This document shows, piece after piece, positions 8,143 to 15,374 of a DNA stretch of 33,505 nt. A model generated the notes under the pieces. That model was not told the origin of the DNA. It did no database searches and saw nothing but the letters and a program-made list of their open reading frames with translations. Source of the stretch: an uncultured Alphaproteobacteria bacterium (GTDB lineage: Bacteria > Pseudomonadota > Alphaproteobacteria > CAAGCB01 > CAG-977). The stretch covers positions 1-33,505 of the forward strand of contig CALXTY010000006.1 in assembly GCA_944391535.1 (NCBI GenBank), read 5' to 3'. Position 1 is the stretch's first letter. Each line of letters opens with the position of its first letter. The position numbers and the translations under genes were made by a program.

Positions 8143-9687
8143 TGAAACCGTCCCTGCTTTAACAACAGGAGCGGTTGGCGTTTCCGCCGTGCCGTTTGCT
8201 TTTCCTTCTGCCGCCAAAGCTTGCGCCGCTTCTTCTTCGGGCGTTAAAGGAACCGTTACCAGATCTGGAGAATGACGGAAATCCTTGATATAAACGTCGG
8301 GAACAAAAACGGGAACGGTTTCAAAAACCTCCAATGCCGGAGACAAGGTGACAAAGCCTTTCTTTTCTACCCCTAAGACCTGCAAACCGCGTTCGGACAA
8401 TCCGTTCGGCAATAAACGGAACAGACCGTCGACGCCTTTAAAACCGGAAACAGTCGTCAGATTTTCATAAGAAAAGCTTCCCGTTTCCGCCAAAATCGCG
8501 GCCAAAGCAACGGCATCATAGGCTTGAGAAGCGATACGCGGCGGCTTTTCACCATAAATATCCTGATAACGTTTTGAAAACGCTTTAAAGCCTTCCGAAG
8601 GCAAATGTGAAAACCACCCGCCGATTAAAGCCGGTTCGCGTGACGGACGGGAATCCGCCCACTGAGACGTTCCCAAAATCCGAATATCGGACGGCACGTC
8701 ATAGTAAGAGAACAGAGCCCCTAAAGAACGCAAACGACTGCCTTCCTCCGGTATTAAAATCGCATCAAATTCAAACGGATCGCGTACCAGTTCTTTTCCT
8801 TTTAAAACGTCTATGGTCGCTTGCAACTGTTCTAAGGACATTGCGACTTCCTGCATTTCTCCGGTTTCTTCGTTTTTCATCAACACCGGTTTGCCTTGAA
8901 TGACATCTTCTTTTGCTTTTTCCAGACGTTTGACTTCATCTTCGCGTTCCGTTTCCAAGTCTTCCAATAACTTTGGCATAACGGATTGAACGGCCGATTG
9001 TAAATCCCCCGCCACAGGATCATAAAAAGCTGCCTTCGTAATCATACCGCCGCAAGCGTCAATGGCCGATTTCGCAGCCATGGAAACGATGTCTCCGGTC
9101 GCATTATCCTGAGAAATGACGGCAAGACGCTTATAGCCTTTGTCACAAGCAAAACGCACAATGTGTTCAACCTGCTGGGAAGTCAATGTACTGATCGTAT
9201 AAATACCGTCACCTAAATTCGAAGGATCGGACGAAAACGTAATCACACCCACATCTGCTGAATACGTCGACGGACGAACGGCTCGTACTGCTTTTGAAAA
9301 AACAGGTCCGATAATCAGTTCTACTCCTTGACTGATCGCCAATTCAGCGGCTTCTCTGGCTCCTTCTTGCGTCCCTTTTGTGTCGTAAAATTGTAAAATC
9401 AATTTTTGGCTCGAAATGTCAAACAAAGACATCATCGCCGCATTGCGTAAAACTTCACCCAGTTTCGCAGACGTCCCCGTCAAAGGCACCAGTAATCCGA
9501 CCCGTACCATTTCAACGGGCACAATCGCCGGAGCCGCCTCTTCGCCTTTTTCAACAATATTGGCATCGGCGACATGAAACGCGCTTTGATCCACTCGTCT
9601 GGGCAATAACGGTATCCCGCCCCGACAAGAAGCTAAAAAACAAACGGCAACAAAAAAAGTGATTGATTGACGAATAATTTGACGCAA
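8101..9687 (-). CDS. LppC/LpoA-like lipoprotein, periplasmic-binding fold (penicillin-binding protein activator family)
   Basis: A 528-aa outer-membrane lipoprotein related to the C-terminal domain of LpoA, which activates PBP1A; the activator role is inferred from the family. A signal peptide ends in the lipobox FLASC with Cys21. The body is a type-1 periplasmic-binding fold (VGLLVPLTGTSAKLGEVLRNAA, IIGPVFSKAVRAV, FDAILIPEEGSRLRSLGALF). A charged coiled-coil insertion at about residues 237-300 interrupts it, as in other alphaproteobacterial members. The tail is Ala/Thr/Pro rich. The start is TTG 9687, since no ATG is nearby and AGGAG sits about 7 nt upstream. It is divergent from rsmI, as in many alphaproteobacteria, and overlaps hemW by 42 nt. 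Confidence 0.82.
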   Translation of the reverse strand: MRQIIRQSITFFVAVCFLASCRGGIPLLPRRVDQSAFHVADANIVEKGEEAAPAIVPVEMVRVGLLVPLTGTSAKLGEVLRNAAMMSLFDISSQKLILQFYDTKGTQEGAREAAELAISQGVELIIGPVFSKAVRAVRPSTYSADVGVITFSSDPSNLGDGIYTISTLTSQQVEHIVRFACDKGYKRLAVISQDNATGDIVSMAAKSAIDACGGMITKAAFYDPVAGDLQSAVQSVMPKLLEDLETEREDEVKRLEKAKEDVIQGKPVLMKNEETGEMQEVAMSLEQLQATIDVLKGKELVRDPFEFDAILIPEEGSRLRSLGALFSYYDVPSDIRILGTSQWADSRPSREPALIGGWFSHLPSEGFKAFSKRYQDIYGEKPPRIASQAYDAVALAAILAETGSFSYENLTTVSGFKGVDGLFRLLPNGLSERGLQVLGVEKKGFVTLSPALEVFETVPVFVPDVYIKDFRHSPDLVTVPLTPEEEAAQALAAEGKANGTAETPTAPVVKAGTVSSNQQSPTQGVQNH

Positions 9688-9751
9688 AGAATTGCTCCTG
9701 AATTTAAAACGTGGTTAGATGCATCTTAACTGTTTTTGCAAAGGAGTGCAA

Positions 9752-10603
9752 ATGTCTGAAACATCTTTTATCAAAGGATTATACCTTGTGGCAACCCCTA
9801 TCGGTAATTTAGGCGATATTTCCGAACGCGCCATAGATGTTCTGACCCATGCTGATCTGATTGCCTGCGAAGATACAAGAAACACAAAAAAGCTGCTGAA
9901 CCTGCTCGGGATTACGGGTAAAAATCTGACGGCTTATCACGAACACAATGCGGATCAGGCTCGGCCTAAAATTTTAGAACGATTGCGAAACGGTACTATG
10001 ATTGCTTTGGTTTCAGACGCAGGAACCCCTTTGATCAGCGACCCCGGATACAGGCTTGTCCAAAACTGTATCGATCAAAATATCTACGTCACAGCCATAC
10101 CCGGAGCTTCCGCCGTTTTAACGGCGTTACAGCTTTCCGGCTTACCTTCTCACAGATTTTTGTTCGAAGGATTCCTGCCCGCCAAAACAACGGCCAGAAA
10201 AAAAGAGCTGGCGTTGTTGGCAAATATCCCCGCAACGATGATTTTTTATGAATCGCCTCAAAGACTTCAGGAAACTTTAACCGATATGATCGAAATTTTG
10301 GGAAACAGATCCGCCGCCGTTGTACGCGAATTAACCAAAAAATTTGAACAAACCGTTCGGGGTTCTTTATCCGAATTATCGGATTATTACGATAAGAACG
10401 GCGCACCGAAAGGCGAGATCGTCATCGTTGTGGCTCCGGCGGAACAAAAAGAAGCAACTTCCGAAGAAATCACCGCTTTATTAAAAGAAGCCCTGAAAAC
10501 CATGCGTTTAAAACAAGCCGCCGCCGAAGTTGCCGAAAAAACCGGAGAATCCAAAACAAAACTTTACCAGATGGCTTTGGCATTAAAAAATGATTCCGAA
10601 TAA
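9752..10603 (+). CDS. rsmI: 16S rRNA (cytidine1402-2'-O)-methyltransferase RsmI
   Basis: Adds the 2'-O-methyl group to C1402 in the ribosomal decoding centre. The 283-aa protein is a tetrapyrrole-methylase-fold enzyme with GLYLVATPIGNLGDIS at the N-terminus, IACEDTR, SDAGTPLISDPG and AIPGASAVLTALQLSGLPS, followed by FFYESP-type region (IFYESPQRL) and a C-terminal helical tail. ATG 9752 is chosen because AAGGAG (9741-9746) is 5 nt upstream and the protein then begins just before the conserved core; the in-frame ATG at 9719 would add 11 residues. It overlaps yraN by 14 nt. Confidence 0.95.
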   Translation: MSETSFIKGLYLVATPIGNLGDISERAIDVLTHADLIACEDTRNTKKLLNLLGITGKNLTAYHEHNADQARPKILERLRNGTMIALVSDAGTPLISDPGYRLVQNCIDQNIYVTAIPGASAVLTALQLSGLPSHRFLFEGFLPAKTTARKKELALLANIPATMIFYESPQRLQETLTDMIEILGNRSAAVVRELTKKFEQTVRGSLSELSDYYDKNGAPKGEIVIVVAPAEQKEATSEEITALLKEALKTMRLKQAAAEVAEKTGESKTKLYQMALALKNDSE

Positions 10604-10976
10604 GCGCGACAAAGGAAAAAAAGCCAGAAATGACGGCTATAAGGCTGAAGACAAAGCCGTTCTGTTTTTGCGTCTGAAAGGATACAAAATCATCGCGCGG
10701 AACTTTAAGCCGCCCAGAGGCATCGGTGCCGGAGAAATCGATATCATTGCGCAAAAAAAAGACGTTATCGCTTTTATCGAAGTCAAATACCGCCCCGATC
10801 CGTCAACAGCCGCCGAAGCCGTTACGCCGATCGTTCAAAGCAGACGCATCAAAGGAGCGCAATATTTCCTTATGACCCGTCCGGAATTGAACGATAAGGA
10901 AATACGATTTGACGTCATTTTAATTTCACCGAAGCACTTTCCCGAACACATTCAAAACGCTTTCATGTGTTCATGA
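10590..10976 (+). CDS. YraN family (UPF0102) endonuclease-like protein
   Basis: A 128-aa protein of the UPF0102 family with a restriction-endonuclease-like fold. The PD-(D/E)xK-like core is visible as GEIDIIAQKKDVIAFIEVKYR (residues about 48-68), preceded by GYKAEDKAVLFLRLKGYKI. Its biological role is unsettled; related proteins are linked to DNA processing or recombination. It directly follows rsmI with a 14-nt overlap, a conserved arrangement. Its last 14 nt overlap the convergent kinase-like gene. Confidence 0.88.
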   Translation: MIPNKRDKGKKARNDGYKAEDKAVLFLRLKGYKIIARNFKPPRGIGAGEIDIIAQKKDVIAFIEVKYRPDPSTAAEAVTPIVQSRRIKGAQYFLMTRPELNDKEIRFDVILISPKHFPEHIQNAFMCS

Positions 10977-11460
10977 GGATTTTTTGAATCTCATCGGCCG
11001 TTTGTTCAACCGTTAAATCATCGGTCTGAATTTTAAAGGTGTCCATATGACGATACTTCGGTAAATAAGAAAGGCTTTTCTCAAAAGTTTCCCGACAAAC
11101 ATTTTGACGCGTCTTTAATCTGTTTTCCAAAACACCGGCGGAACATATCAAAGATATTTTGATTACTCGGACTTTTTCTTTAAGTCTCCCCGTAATTTCA
11201 TCAATGATTTTTTCGTCCGGCAACACCCAACAAAACAAAACCGTTTTTGAAAAATCGTTTTTTAAAAAAGAATTTAAAAGATAAACGATATTGTCCAGAA
11301 CCATTTCTTTATTTTCTTGTGAAACGGTAAACGGGCTCATATCCCAACACCAGTCACCGTCCAGAAAAAAACACGGCTGTAACCGTTTTTTCAAACAATT
11401 ACAGACCGTTGTTTTTCCGATCCCCATCGGACCGTTCAGAATAATCAATGTCTTTGCCAT
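10963..11460 (-). CDS. Small P-loop NTPase / kinase-like protein (AAA_18 or shikimate-kinase-like fold)
   Basis: A 165-aa cytoplasmic protein with Walker A GPMGIGKTT at residues 10-18, near the N-terminus as in nucleotide or small-molecule kinases. FFLDGDWCWDM resembles the substrate-binding segment of such kinases, and the region after ICSAGVLENRLKTRQ may be a lid. The substrate is unknown. It starts 21 nt after the parB stop in the same direction and may be the last gene of the rsmG-parA-parB operon, although it is not a usual partner. Its low-GC, Lys/Ile-rich make-up and sporadic context suggest acquisition (inference). Confidence 0.7.
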   Translation of the reverse strand: MAKTLIILNGPMGIGKTTVCNCLKKRLQPCFFLDGDWCWDMSPFTVSQENKEMVLDNIVYLLNSFLKNDFSKTVLFCWVLPDEKIIDEITGRLKEKVRVIKISLICSAGVLENRLKTRQNVCRETFEKSLSYLPKYRHMDTFKIQTDDLTVEQTADEIQKILMNT

Positions 11461-11481
11461 GATTATTTCGTTACCGAAACG

Positions 11482-12504
11482 TCATTCCTGATGTTCTATT
11501 TTATCCAAACTGATCACATCGTCTTCCAACGCATCGGAAAAAGAATCATCAAAAACGACTTCGCCGATTTCCTCTTTTTCCATTTGAATGACATCTTCAT
11601 CAACAACCGAGTTCACCGATGCAGTCTGTTCGAGCGAAGGTTTATTTGTTTCCGTCTTGTTGCTCAATTTACGAATGATCGTATCCAACTGTTCCAATGT
11701 TTCATACGTCAGAATCAATTCCCCGCCGACAGCTTTGGGACGAATGGCGACGTTGATCCCCAATACTCGAGACAAATCTTTTGCCAAAGCGTCACATTCC
11801 TCTTGTTTATCGGATTTTTTCGCAGATGTTGTTTTCTTTTTCTTTTCCAATCCTTCCTGCGCCAATTTTTCCGTCTGTCGGACGTTCAATCCTTTGGCGA
11901 TCACCGCATCCGCCAAAACTTCCGGTTCTTTTGCCGTTAACAAAGCCCGCGCGTGACCGGAAGTCAGTTTTCCGGTTTCCAAATATTTCTTGACTTTCTC
12001 AGGCAAACCTAACAAACGGATCGTATTAGCGACATGACTGCGGCTTTTCCCGACAGCTTTCGCCAGTTCTTCCTGCGTATTGGCAAACTCGTCCATTAAA
12101 CGACGATATCCTTCCGCCTCTTCCAACGCGTTTAAATCCTGACGTTGCAGGTTCTCGATCAAAGCGACTTCCAAAGCTTCTTTATCCGTCAATTCTTTGA
12201 TTAAAACGGGAACTTCAGTCAACCCCGCCAGTTGGGAAGCTCTCCAACGGCGTTCCCCGCCGACAATTTCATACTTGTTTTCAAATCCGTCTTTTAAACG
12301 CACGATCAAAGGCTGTAAGACGCCTTTCGTGCGAATGGATTCCACCAGGTCATTGATGGCTTCTTCGTCAAAAACACGGCGCGGCTGAAACGGACTGGGT
12401 TCCAGATCGGACAACAAAACGGTTTTAATGCTTTGATTTTCTTCTTCGGAGGCGCTTTCTCCTAAAAGAGCGTTCAATCCGCGACCTAAATTTTTTGATG
12501 ACAT
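11482..12504 (-). CDS. parB: Chromosome partitioning protein ParB
   Basis: ParB is a CTP-dependent clamp that loads at parS and spreads to form the origin segregation complex. The 340-aa protein begins KNLGRGLNALLGE, the usual ParA-contacting N-terminus. The ParB/Srx domain includes PFQPRRVFDEEAINDL, the CTP-binding GGERRWRA and ENLQRQDLNALEEA. The helix-turn-helix is NTQEELAKAVGKSRSHVANTIRLLGLP. A charged linker precedes the C-terminal dimerisation region, after which there is an unusual acidic tail (residues about 300-340). It overlaps parA by 19 nt. Two matching parS sites lie about 1.5 kb upstream. Confidence 0.97.
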   Translation of the reverse strand: MSSKNLGRGLNALLGESASEEENQSIKTVLLSDLEPSPFQPRRVFDEEAINDLVESIRTKGVLQPLIVRLKDGFENKYEIVGGERRWRASQLAGLTEVPVLIKELTDKEALEVALIENLQRQDLNALEEAEGYRRLMDEFANTQEELAKAVGKSRSHVANTIRLLGLPEKVKKYLETGKLTSGHARALLTAKEPEVLADAVIAKGLNVRQTEKLAQEGLEKKKKTTSAKKSDKQEECDALAKDLSRVLGINVAIRPKAVGGELILTYETLEQLDTIIRKLSNKTETNKPSLEQTASVNSVVDEDVIQMEKEEIGEVVFDDSFSDALEDDVISLDKIEHQE

Positions 12505-13289
12505 CTTTTTGCCTCCTGCTTTAAAACTTCGCTTGCCAGACTGATATAAGCCTGCGCGCCTTTACTTCTGAAATCATACAGTAAAATCGGTTTGCCGTGT
12601 GACGGCGCTTCCGACACGCGCACATTGCGCGGAATGATCGAACTGTAGACCTTATTACCAAAATATCCCCGCACGTCTTGCGCAACGACTTCCGACAATC
12701 CCGTGCGACCGTCAAACATTGTCAGAACAATACCCTGAATTTCCAGATCATGATTAAAATTACGCTTGACCCGATCAATCGTTTTCATCAGATCCGCCAC
12801 TCCTTCCAACGCCAGATATTCGCACTGAACCGGAACAATGACGGAATCCGCCGCCACCAAAGCGTTTACGGTCAGCATGCCGACAGCCGGAGGGCAGTCA
12901 ATAAAAATATAGTCATAAGAAAGCATTTCGGCATCCAAAGCTTTCTTTAAAAAGAACTGCGGATTTTCCTGATGCGACAATTCAAAATCGGCACCCGCCA
13001 GATCTTTGGAGGAAACGACAACCGACAAATTCGGAATCTTCGTCCATATGATCGAAGAAGAAATTTTCGTTTCCCCCATCAAAACCTGATACATATTTTT
13101 CGGAGCGTTTTTTCTGTCGATTCCGAAACTGACCGTGGCATTCCCCTGCGGATCCAGATCCAGCACCAAAACCTTTTTATTCACAGCGGCCAAAGCCGTT
13201 GCCAAATTAACGGCCGTTGTTGTTTTACCGACTCCGCCTTTTTGATTCGATACCGCAATAATACGCGGATCACAATTTAAAATGCTCAT
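12486..13289 (-). CDS. parA: Chromosome partitioning ATPase ParA (Soj)
   Basis: ParA is a DNA-binding ATPase whose gradient pulls ParB-parS complexes towards the cell pole. The 267-aa protein has the deviant Walker A KGGVGKTTTAVNLATAL near residue 18, VLDLDPQGNATVSFGI (Walker A'), and FIDCPPAVGMLTVNAL (Walker B). It lies between rsmG (4-nt overlap) and parB (19-nt overlap), the classic alphaproteobacterial order. Confidence 0.97.
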   Translation of the reverse strand: MSILNCDPRIIAVSNQKGGVGKTTTAVNLATALAAVNKKVLVLDLDPQGNATVSFGIDRKNAPKNMYQVLMGETKISSSIIWTKIPNLSVVVSSKDLAGADFELSHQENPQFFLKKALDAEMLSYDYIFIDCPPAVGMLTVNALVAADSVIVPVQCEYLALEGVADLMKTIDRVKRNFNHDLEIQGIVLTMFDGRTGLSEVVAQDVRGYFGNKVYSSIIPRNVRVSEAPSHGKPILLYDFRSKGAQAYISLASEVLKQEAKRCHQKI

Positions 13290-13909
13290 TTCTTTCTGAC
13301 CTCCGAAAGCAAAAGAATCGTTCCTTCCGAACTGGTGACACTTTGAATTTTTTCAAAGTGAAAATTATATTTCTTTAAAGCCGGCTCCAATTCCTCTTGC
13401 GCTTTCAATCCCTTCATAAATACGCAACGCGTGTTCGTTTTTAAAAAAGGATAAGCGTATTTGATCAATTTATCTAAAGATGCCAAAGCTCTGGCCGTAA
13501 TGACGTCTACATTAAATTTTTCCATTTGTTCGATACGTTCGTTATGCACTTCGGCTTTTAAGTCGCATACATCTATAATTTTATTTAAAAAAGCGCATTT
13601 TTTTCCGTCACTTTCCACCAAATGAAAATCATATTGGCGATTGATATCCATGATTGCCAATACCAAAGCCGGAAATCCCGCGCCGCTGCCTAAGTCCAAA
13701 ACAACCTTGTCCGTCGGTGACAATAACTTAAACAACTGAGCCGAATCCAAAATATGTCTTGTCCAAACAATCGGTAATGTCGAATTGCCCACCAAATTCA
13801 ATTTAGATTGTTCCTGTTCCAACAATTCAACATATCGATCCAGTTTTTCAACAACCGGATCAGATAATTGAAGTTGTTTTAAAACATTATCCCGATCTTG
13901 CGTGATCAC
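13286..13909 (-). CDS. rsmG: 16S rRNA (guanine527-N7)-methyltransferase RsmG
   Basis: Methylates G527 of 16S rRNA at N7; loss gives low-level streptomycin resistance in other bacteria. The 207-aa protein has the N-terminal LDRYVELLEQEQSKLNLVG helix region and SAM-binding motif I VVLDLGSGAGFPALVLAI. The start is GTG 13909, preceded by a weak AAAGG. In most alphaproteobacteria mnmE-mnmG sits directly upstream; here the upstream region holds parS sites instead. It overlaps parA by 4 nt. Confidence 0.95.
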   Translation of the reverse strand: MITQDRDNVLKQLQLSDPVVEKLDRYVELLEQEQSKLNLVGNSTLPIVWTRHILDSAQLFKLLSPTDKVVLDLGSGAGFPALVLAIMDINRQYDFHLVESDGKKCAFLNKIIDVCDLKAEVHNERIEQMEKFNVDVITARALASLDKLIKYAYPFLKTNTRCVFMKGLKAQEELEPALKKYNFHFEKIQSVTSSEGTILLLSEVRKK

Positions 13910-13921
13910 TTTTTTGCCTTT

Positions 13922-13937
13922 TGTTTCACGTGAAACA
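13922..13937. promoter_or_regulatory. parS site 1 (ParB-binding centromere)
   Basis: A perfect 16-bp palindrome TGTTTCACGTGAAACA, identical to the canonical bacterial parS. It lies 12 nt upstream of the rsmG start, where bound ParB could also reduce transcription of rsmG-parAB. Confidence 0.95.
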
Positions 13938-13988
13938 TTTTCTGACTGATTTTTTTATAAAATAGCTTTTGTTGATATAAAAACTCAA

Positions 13989-14011
13989 GCAGAAAAAAAT
14001 TTTTTTTCTGC
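13989..14011. repeat. A/T palindrome between the two parS sites
   Basis: The arms GCAGAAAAAAA and TTTTTTTCTGC are exact reverse complements around one central T. It could act as a weak terminator for the CHR genes (transcribed leftward into it), as a bent A-tract, or as a nucleoid-protein site. The stem has few G-C pairs, so a normal intrinsic terminator is not certain. Confidence 0.75.
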
Positions 14012-14016
14012 CAAAA

Positions 14017-14032
14017 TGTTTCACGTGAAACA
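14017..14032. promoter_or_regulatory. parS site 2 (ParB-binding centromere)
   Basis: A second perfect copy of TGTTTCACGTGAAACA, 95 bp from site 1 centre to centre and 1 nt from the stop codon of the downstream CHR gene. ParB is encoded about 1.5 kb away and the candidate oriC about 7 kb away, as expected for an origin-proximal centromere. Confidence 0.95.
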
Positions 14033-14033
14033 T

Positions 14034-14558
14034 TTAATATAAAAAGATACCGATGACAGCCGCCCCTAAAATTAATGTAATCGGAGAAACATTATAACGA
14101 TAACACGCGATGAATGAAGCGATACATAACAAAACGCTTGTATAATCTATAAAATTTTCAGGGGTCATTAAAATTAACGCCGCCCCCAAAATTAAACCGA
14201 TCACGGCGATCTTCAATCCCTTAAAAGCGTTTTTAACATGAACGGATTCTTTGAATTTCTGCAAAAAAGCATACAGTAAAATAACAACGATTAAAGACGG
14301 CAGACAAACACCCGCCGTTGCACAGGCCGCCCCCCAGATCGTTCCTGTCGTCGAATAACCGATATACGTTGCCGCATTGATCGCAATCGGTCCCGGAGTC
14401 ACCTGAGAAACGGCGACAATATCCGTAAATTGAGAATTCGTAATCCAGTTGTGATTGCTGACAACTTCATTTTGAATTAACGGCAACATGGCATATCCGC
14501 CGCCAAAGCTGAACATGCCGATCATAAAAAACGTTTTAAAAAGTTGCAGAAAAATCAT
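14034..14558 (-). CDS. Chromate transporter (CHR) family half-protein, second subunit
   Basis: A 174-aa membrane protein consisting of one CHR domain with about five or six hydrophobic segments. The CHR signature is clear: FSFGGGYAMLPLIQ (residues 17-30) and DIVAVSQVTPGPIAINAATYIG (about 46-67). Short-chain CHR proteins work as pairs that together equal one long ChrA, and are implicated in chromate/sulfate or other anion transport; the substrate here is unknown. It overlaps its partner by 4 nt and ends next to parS site 2. Such pairs are frequent in anaerobic Firmicutes and Bacteroidetes, so acquisition is plausible. Confidence 0.87.
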   Translation of the reverse strand: MIFLQLFKTFFMIGMFSFGGGYAMLPLIQNEVVSNHNWITNSQFTDIVAVSQVTPGPIAINAATYIGYSTTGTIWGAACATAGVCLPSLIVVILLYAFLQKFKESVHVKNAFKGLKIAVIGLILGAALILMTPENFIDYTSVLLCIASFIACYRYNVSPITLILGAAVIGIFLY

Positions 14559-15091
14559 TCTTTTTTATACCCGTAATAAAGAATACCGATCACGATTGAA
14601 GCGATAATAATATAAATCGGAGATAACGGCGTAAACGTAATCAATAAAGCAATTACAACAGGAATCAGAAACTTAAATCCGATAACGCCCGTCCGCTTGG
14701 CAATCGTAACAACAGGAACCAAAATCAAAGCAACAGAAGCCGGTTTGATCGCCTTAAACGCCGCAATAAACATCGGTTCGTTCTGAATTCCCTGAAACAG
14801 CATCGCTATCATTAAAATAATAATAAATGACGGTAAGACAGACCCGAAGGCCGTTGCGATCAACCCTTTAACACCGCCTATCCTCAATCCCAAAAAAATC
14901 GCCAAATTAACGGCAATCGGTCCGGGGGCCGATTGTGTCACGGCAACGATATCAATAAATTCGTCTTCGTCCAGCCAATGGCGCCGCGTGACCAATTCCC
15001 TTTTAATCTGCGGCATCATTGCCAATCCGCTGCCCAGTGTAAAAGCGCCGATTTTAAAGAAAACACAAAAAAGTTCCCAAGCCTGATACAT
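14555..15091 (-). CDS. Chromate transporter (CHR) family half-protein, first subunit
   Basis: A 178-aa membrane protein with one CHR domain: FTLGSGLAMMPQIKREL at residues 17-33 and DIVAVTQSAPGPIAVNLAIFLG at about 47-68, followed by four or five hydrophobic segments. It is the promoter-proximal member of a short-chain CHR pair with the 14034-14558 gene and shares a 4-nt overlap with it. A strong promoter with a TATAAT -10 lies upstream, overlapped by an inverted repeat, so it may be regulated by a DNA-binding protein not encoded here. Confidence 0.87.
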   Translation of the reverse strand: MYQAWELFCVFFKIGAFTLGSGLAMMPQIKRELVTRRHWLDEDEFIDIVAVTQSAPGPIAVNLAIFLGLRIGGVKGLIATAFGSVLPSFIIILMIAMLFQGIQNEPMFIAAFKAIKPASVALILVPVVTIAKRTGVIGFKFLIPVVIALLITFTPLSPIYIIIASIVIGILYYGYKKE

Positions 15092-15119
15092 ATTTCACCG
15101 TTTTTTGAATATTTTCATC

Positions 15120-15147
15120 ATTATACTTTTGTTGATTCCTTAATCAA
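15120..15147 (-). promoter_or_regulatory. Promoter of the CHR pair with an overlapping operator-like dyad
   Basis: On the minus strand TTGATT (15142-15147), 16 nt, then a perfect TATAAT (15120-15125). The -35 and spacer form the inverted repeat TTGATTCCTTAATCAA (15132-15147; plus-strand reading), a likely operator. The predicted leader to ATG 15091 is about 20 nt. Confidence 0.65.
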
Positions 15148-15374
15148 GAATTAAAAAATTTTTAGTCATTCAAAAATACGAAAATGTTTTTATTTCGATT
15201 CTGAAAGAACCTTGAAAATAAAACGATTATAAAGAAAATATTCCGTTTTTTTCCTTTCCTGAAAAATGTGAAGTTAAAAACTTTTTTAAAACTGTTTTAA
15301 AAAAGAAAAAAAGAGGAATTTTTCTTTCTTCCTCTCTTTTTTGTATTTGTTTTCATTACGTAATAACATAGGGA
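15148..15374. other. AT-rich intergenic region downstream of hslU
   Basis: This stretch between the CHR promoter and the hslU stop has no credible gene. It is very A/T-rich and contains a near-perfect A/T hairpin (15281-15306, arms CTTTTTTAAAA and TTTTAAAAAAAG around CTG) followed by the hslVU terminator. Confidence 0.6.
15302..15336 (-). terminator. Intrinsic terminator of hslVU
   Basis: Read on the minus strand, AGAGGAA (15330-15336) pairs with TTCCTCT (15313-15319) across a 10-nt A-rich loop, and the stem runs into a T-run (15302-15312, interrupted once). It lies about 40 nt after the hslU stop codon. Confidence 0.7.

Noticed and set aside
11491-11940. Long open frame on the plus strand opposite parB (149 codons)
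   Set aside because: It is rich in Phe, Arg and Ile, as expected for the reverse of a gene using Gln/Lys/Glu codons, has no credible ribosome-binding site, and overlaps the well-supported parB throughout.
13985-14015. A/T palindrome near parS as a conventional intrinsic terminator of the CHR genes
   Set aside because: The stem is almost all A-T pairs with only short G/C ends and no separate T-run after it, so I list it as a palindrome and not as a terminator.
15281-15306. Hairpin with arms CTTTTTTAAAA / TTTTAAAAAAAG as a second hslVU terminator
   Set aside because: It is an A/T-only stem with one unmatched base, so base pairing would be weak; the G/C-containing stem at 15313-15336 is the better terminator.
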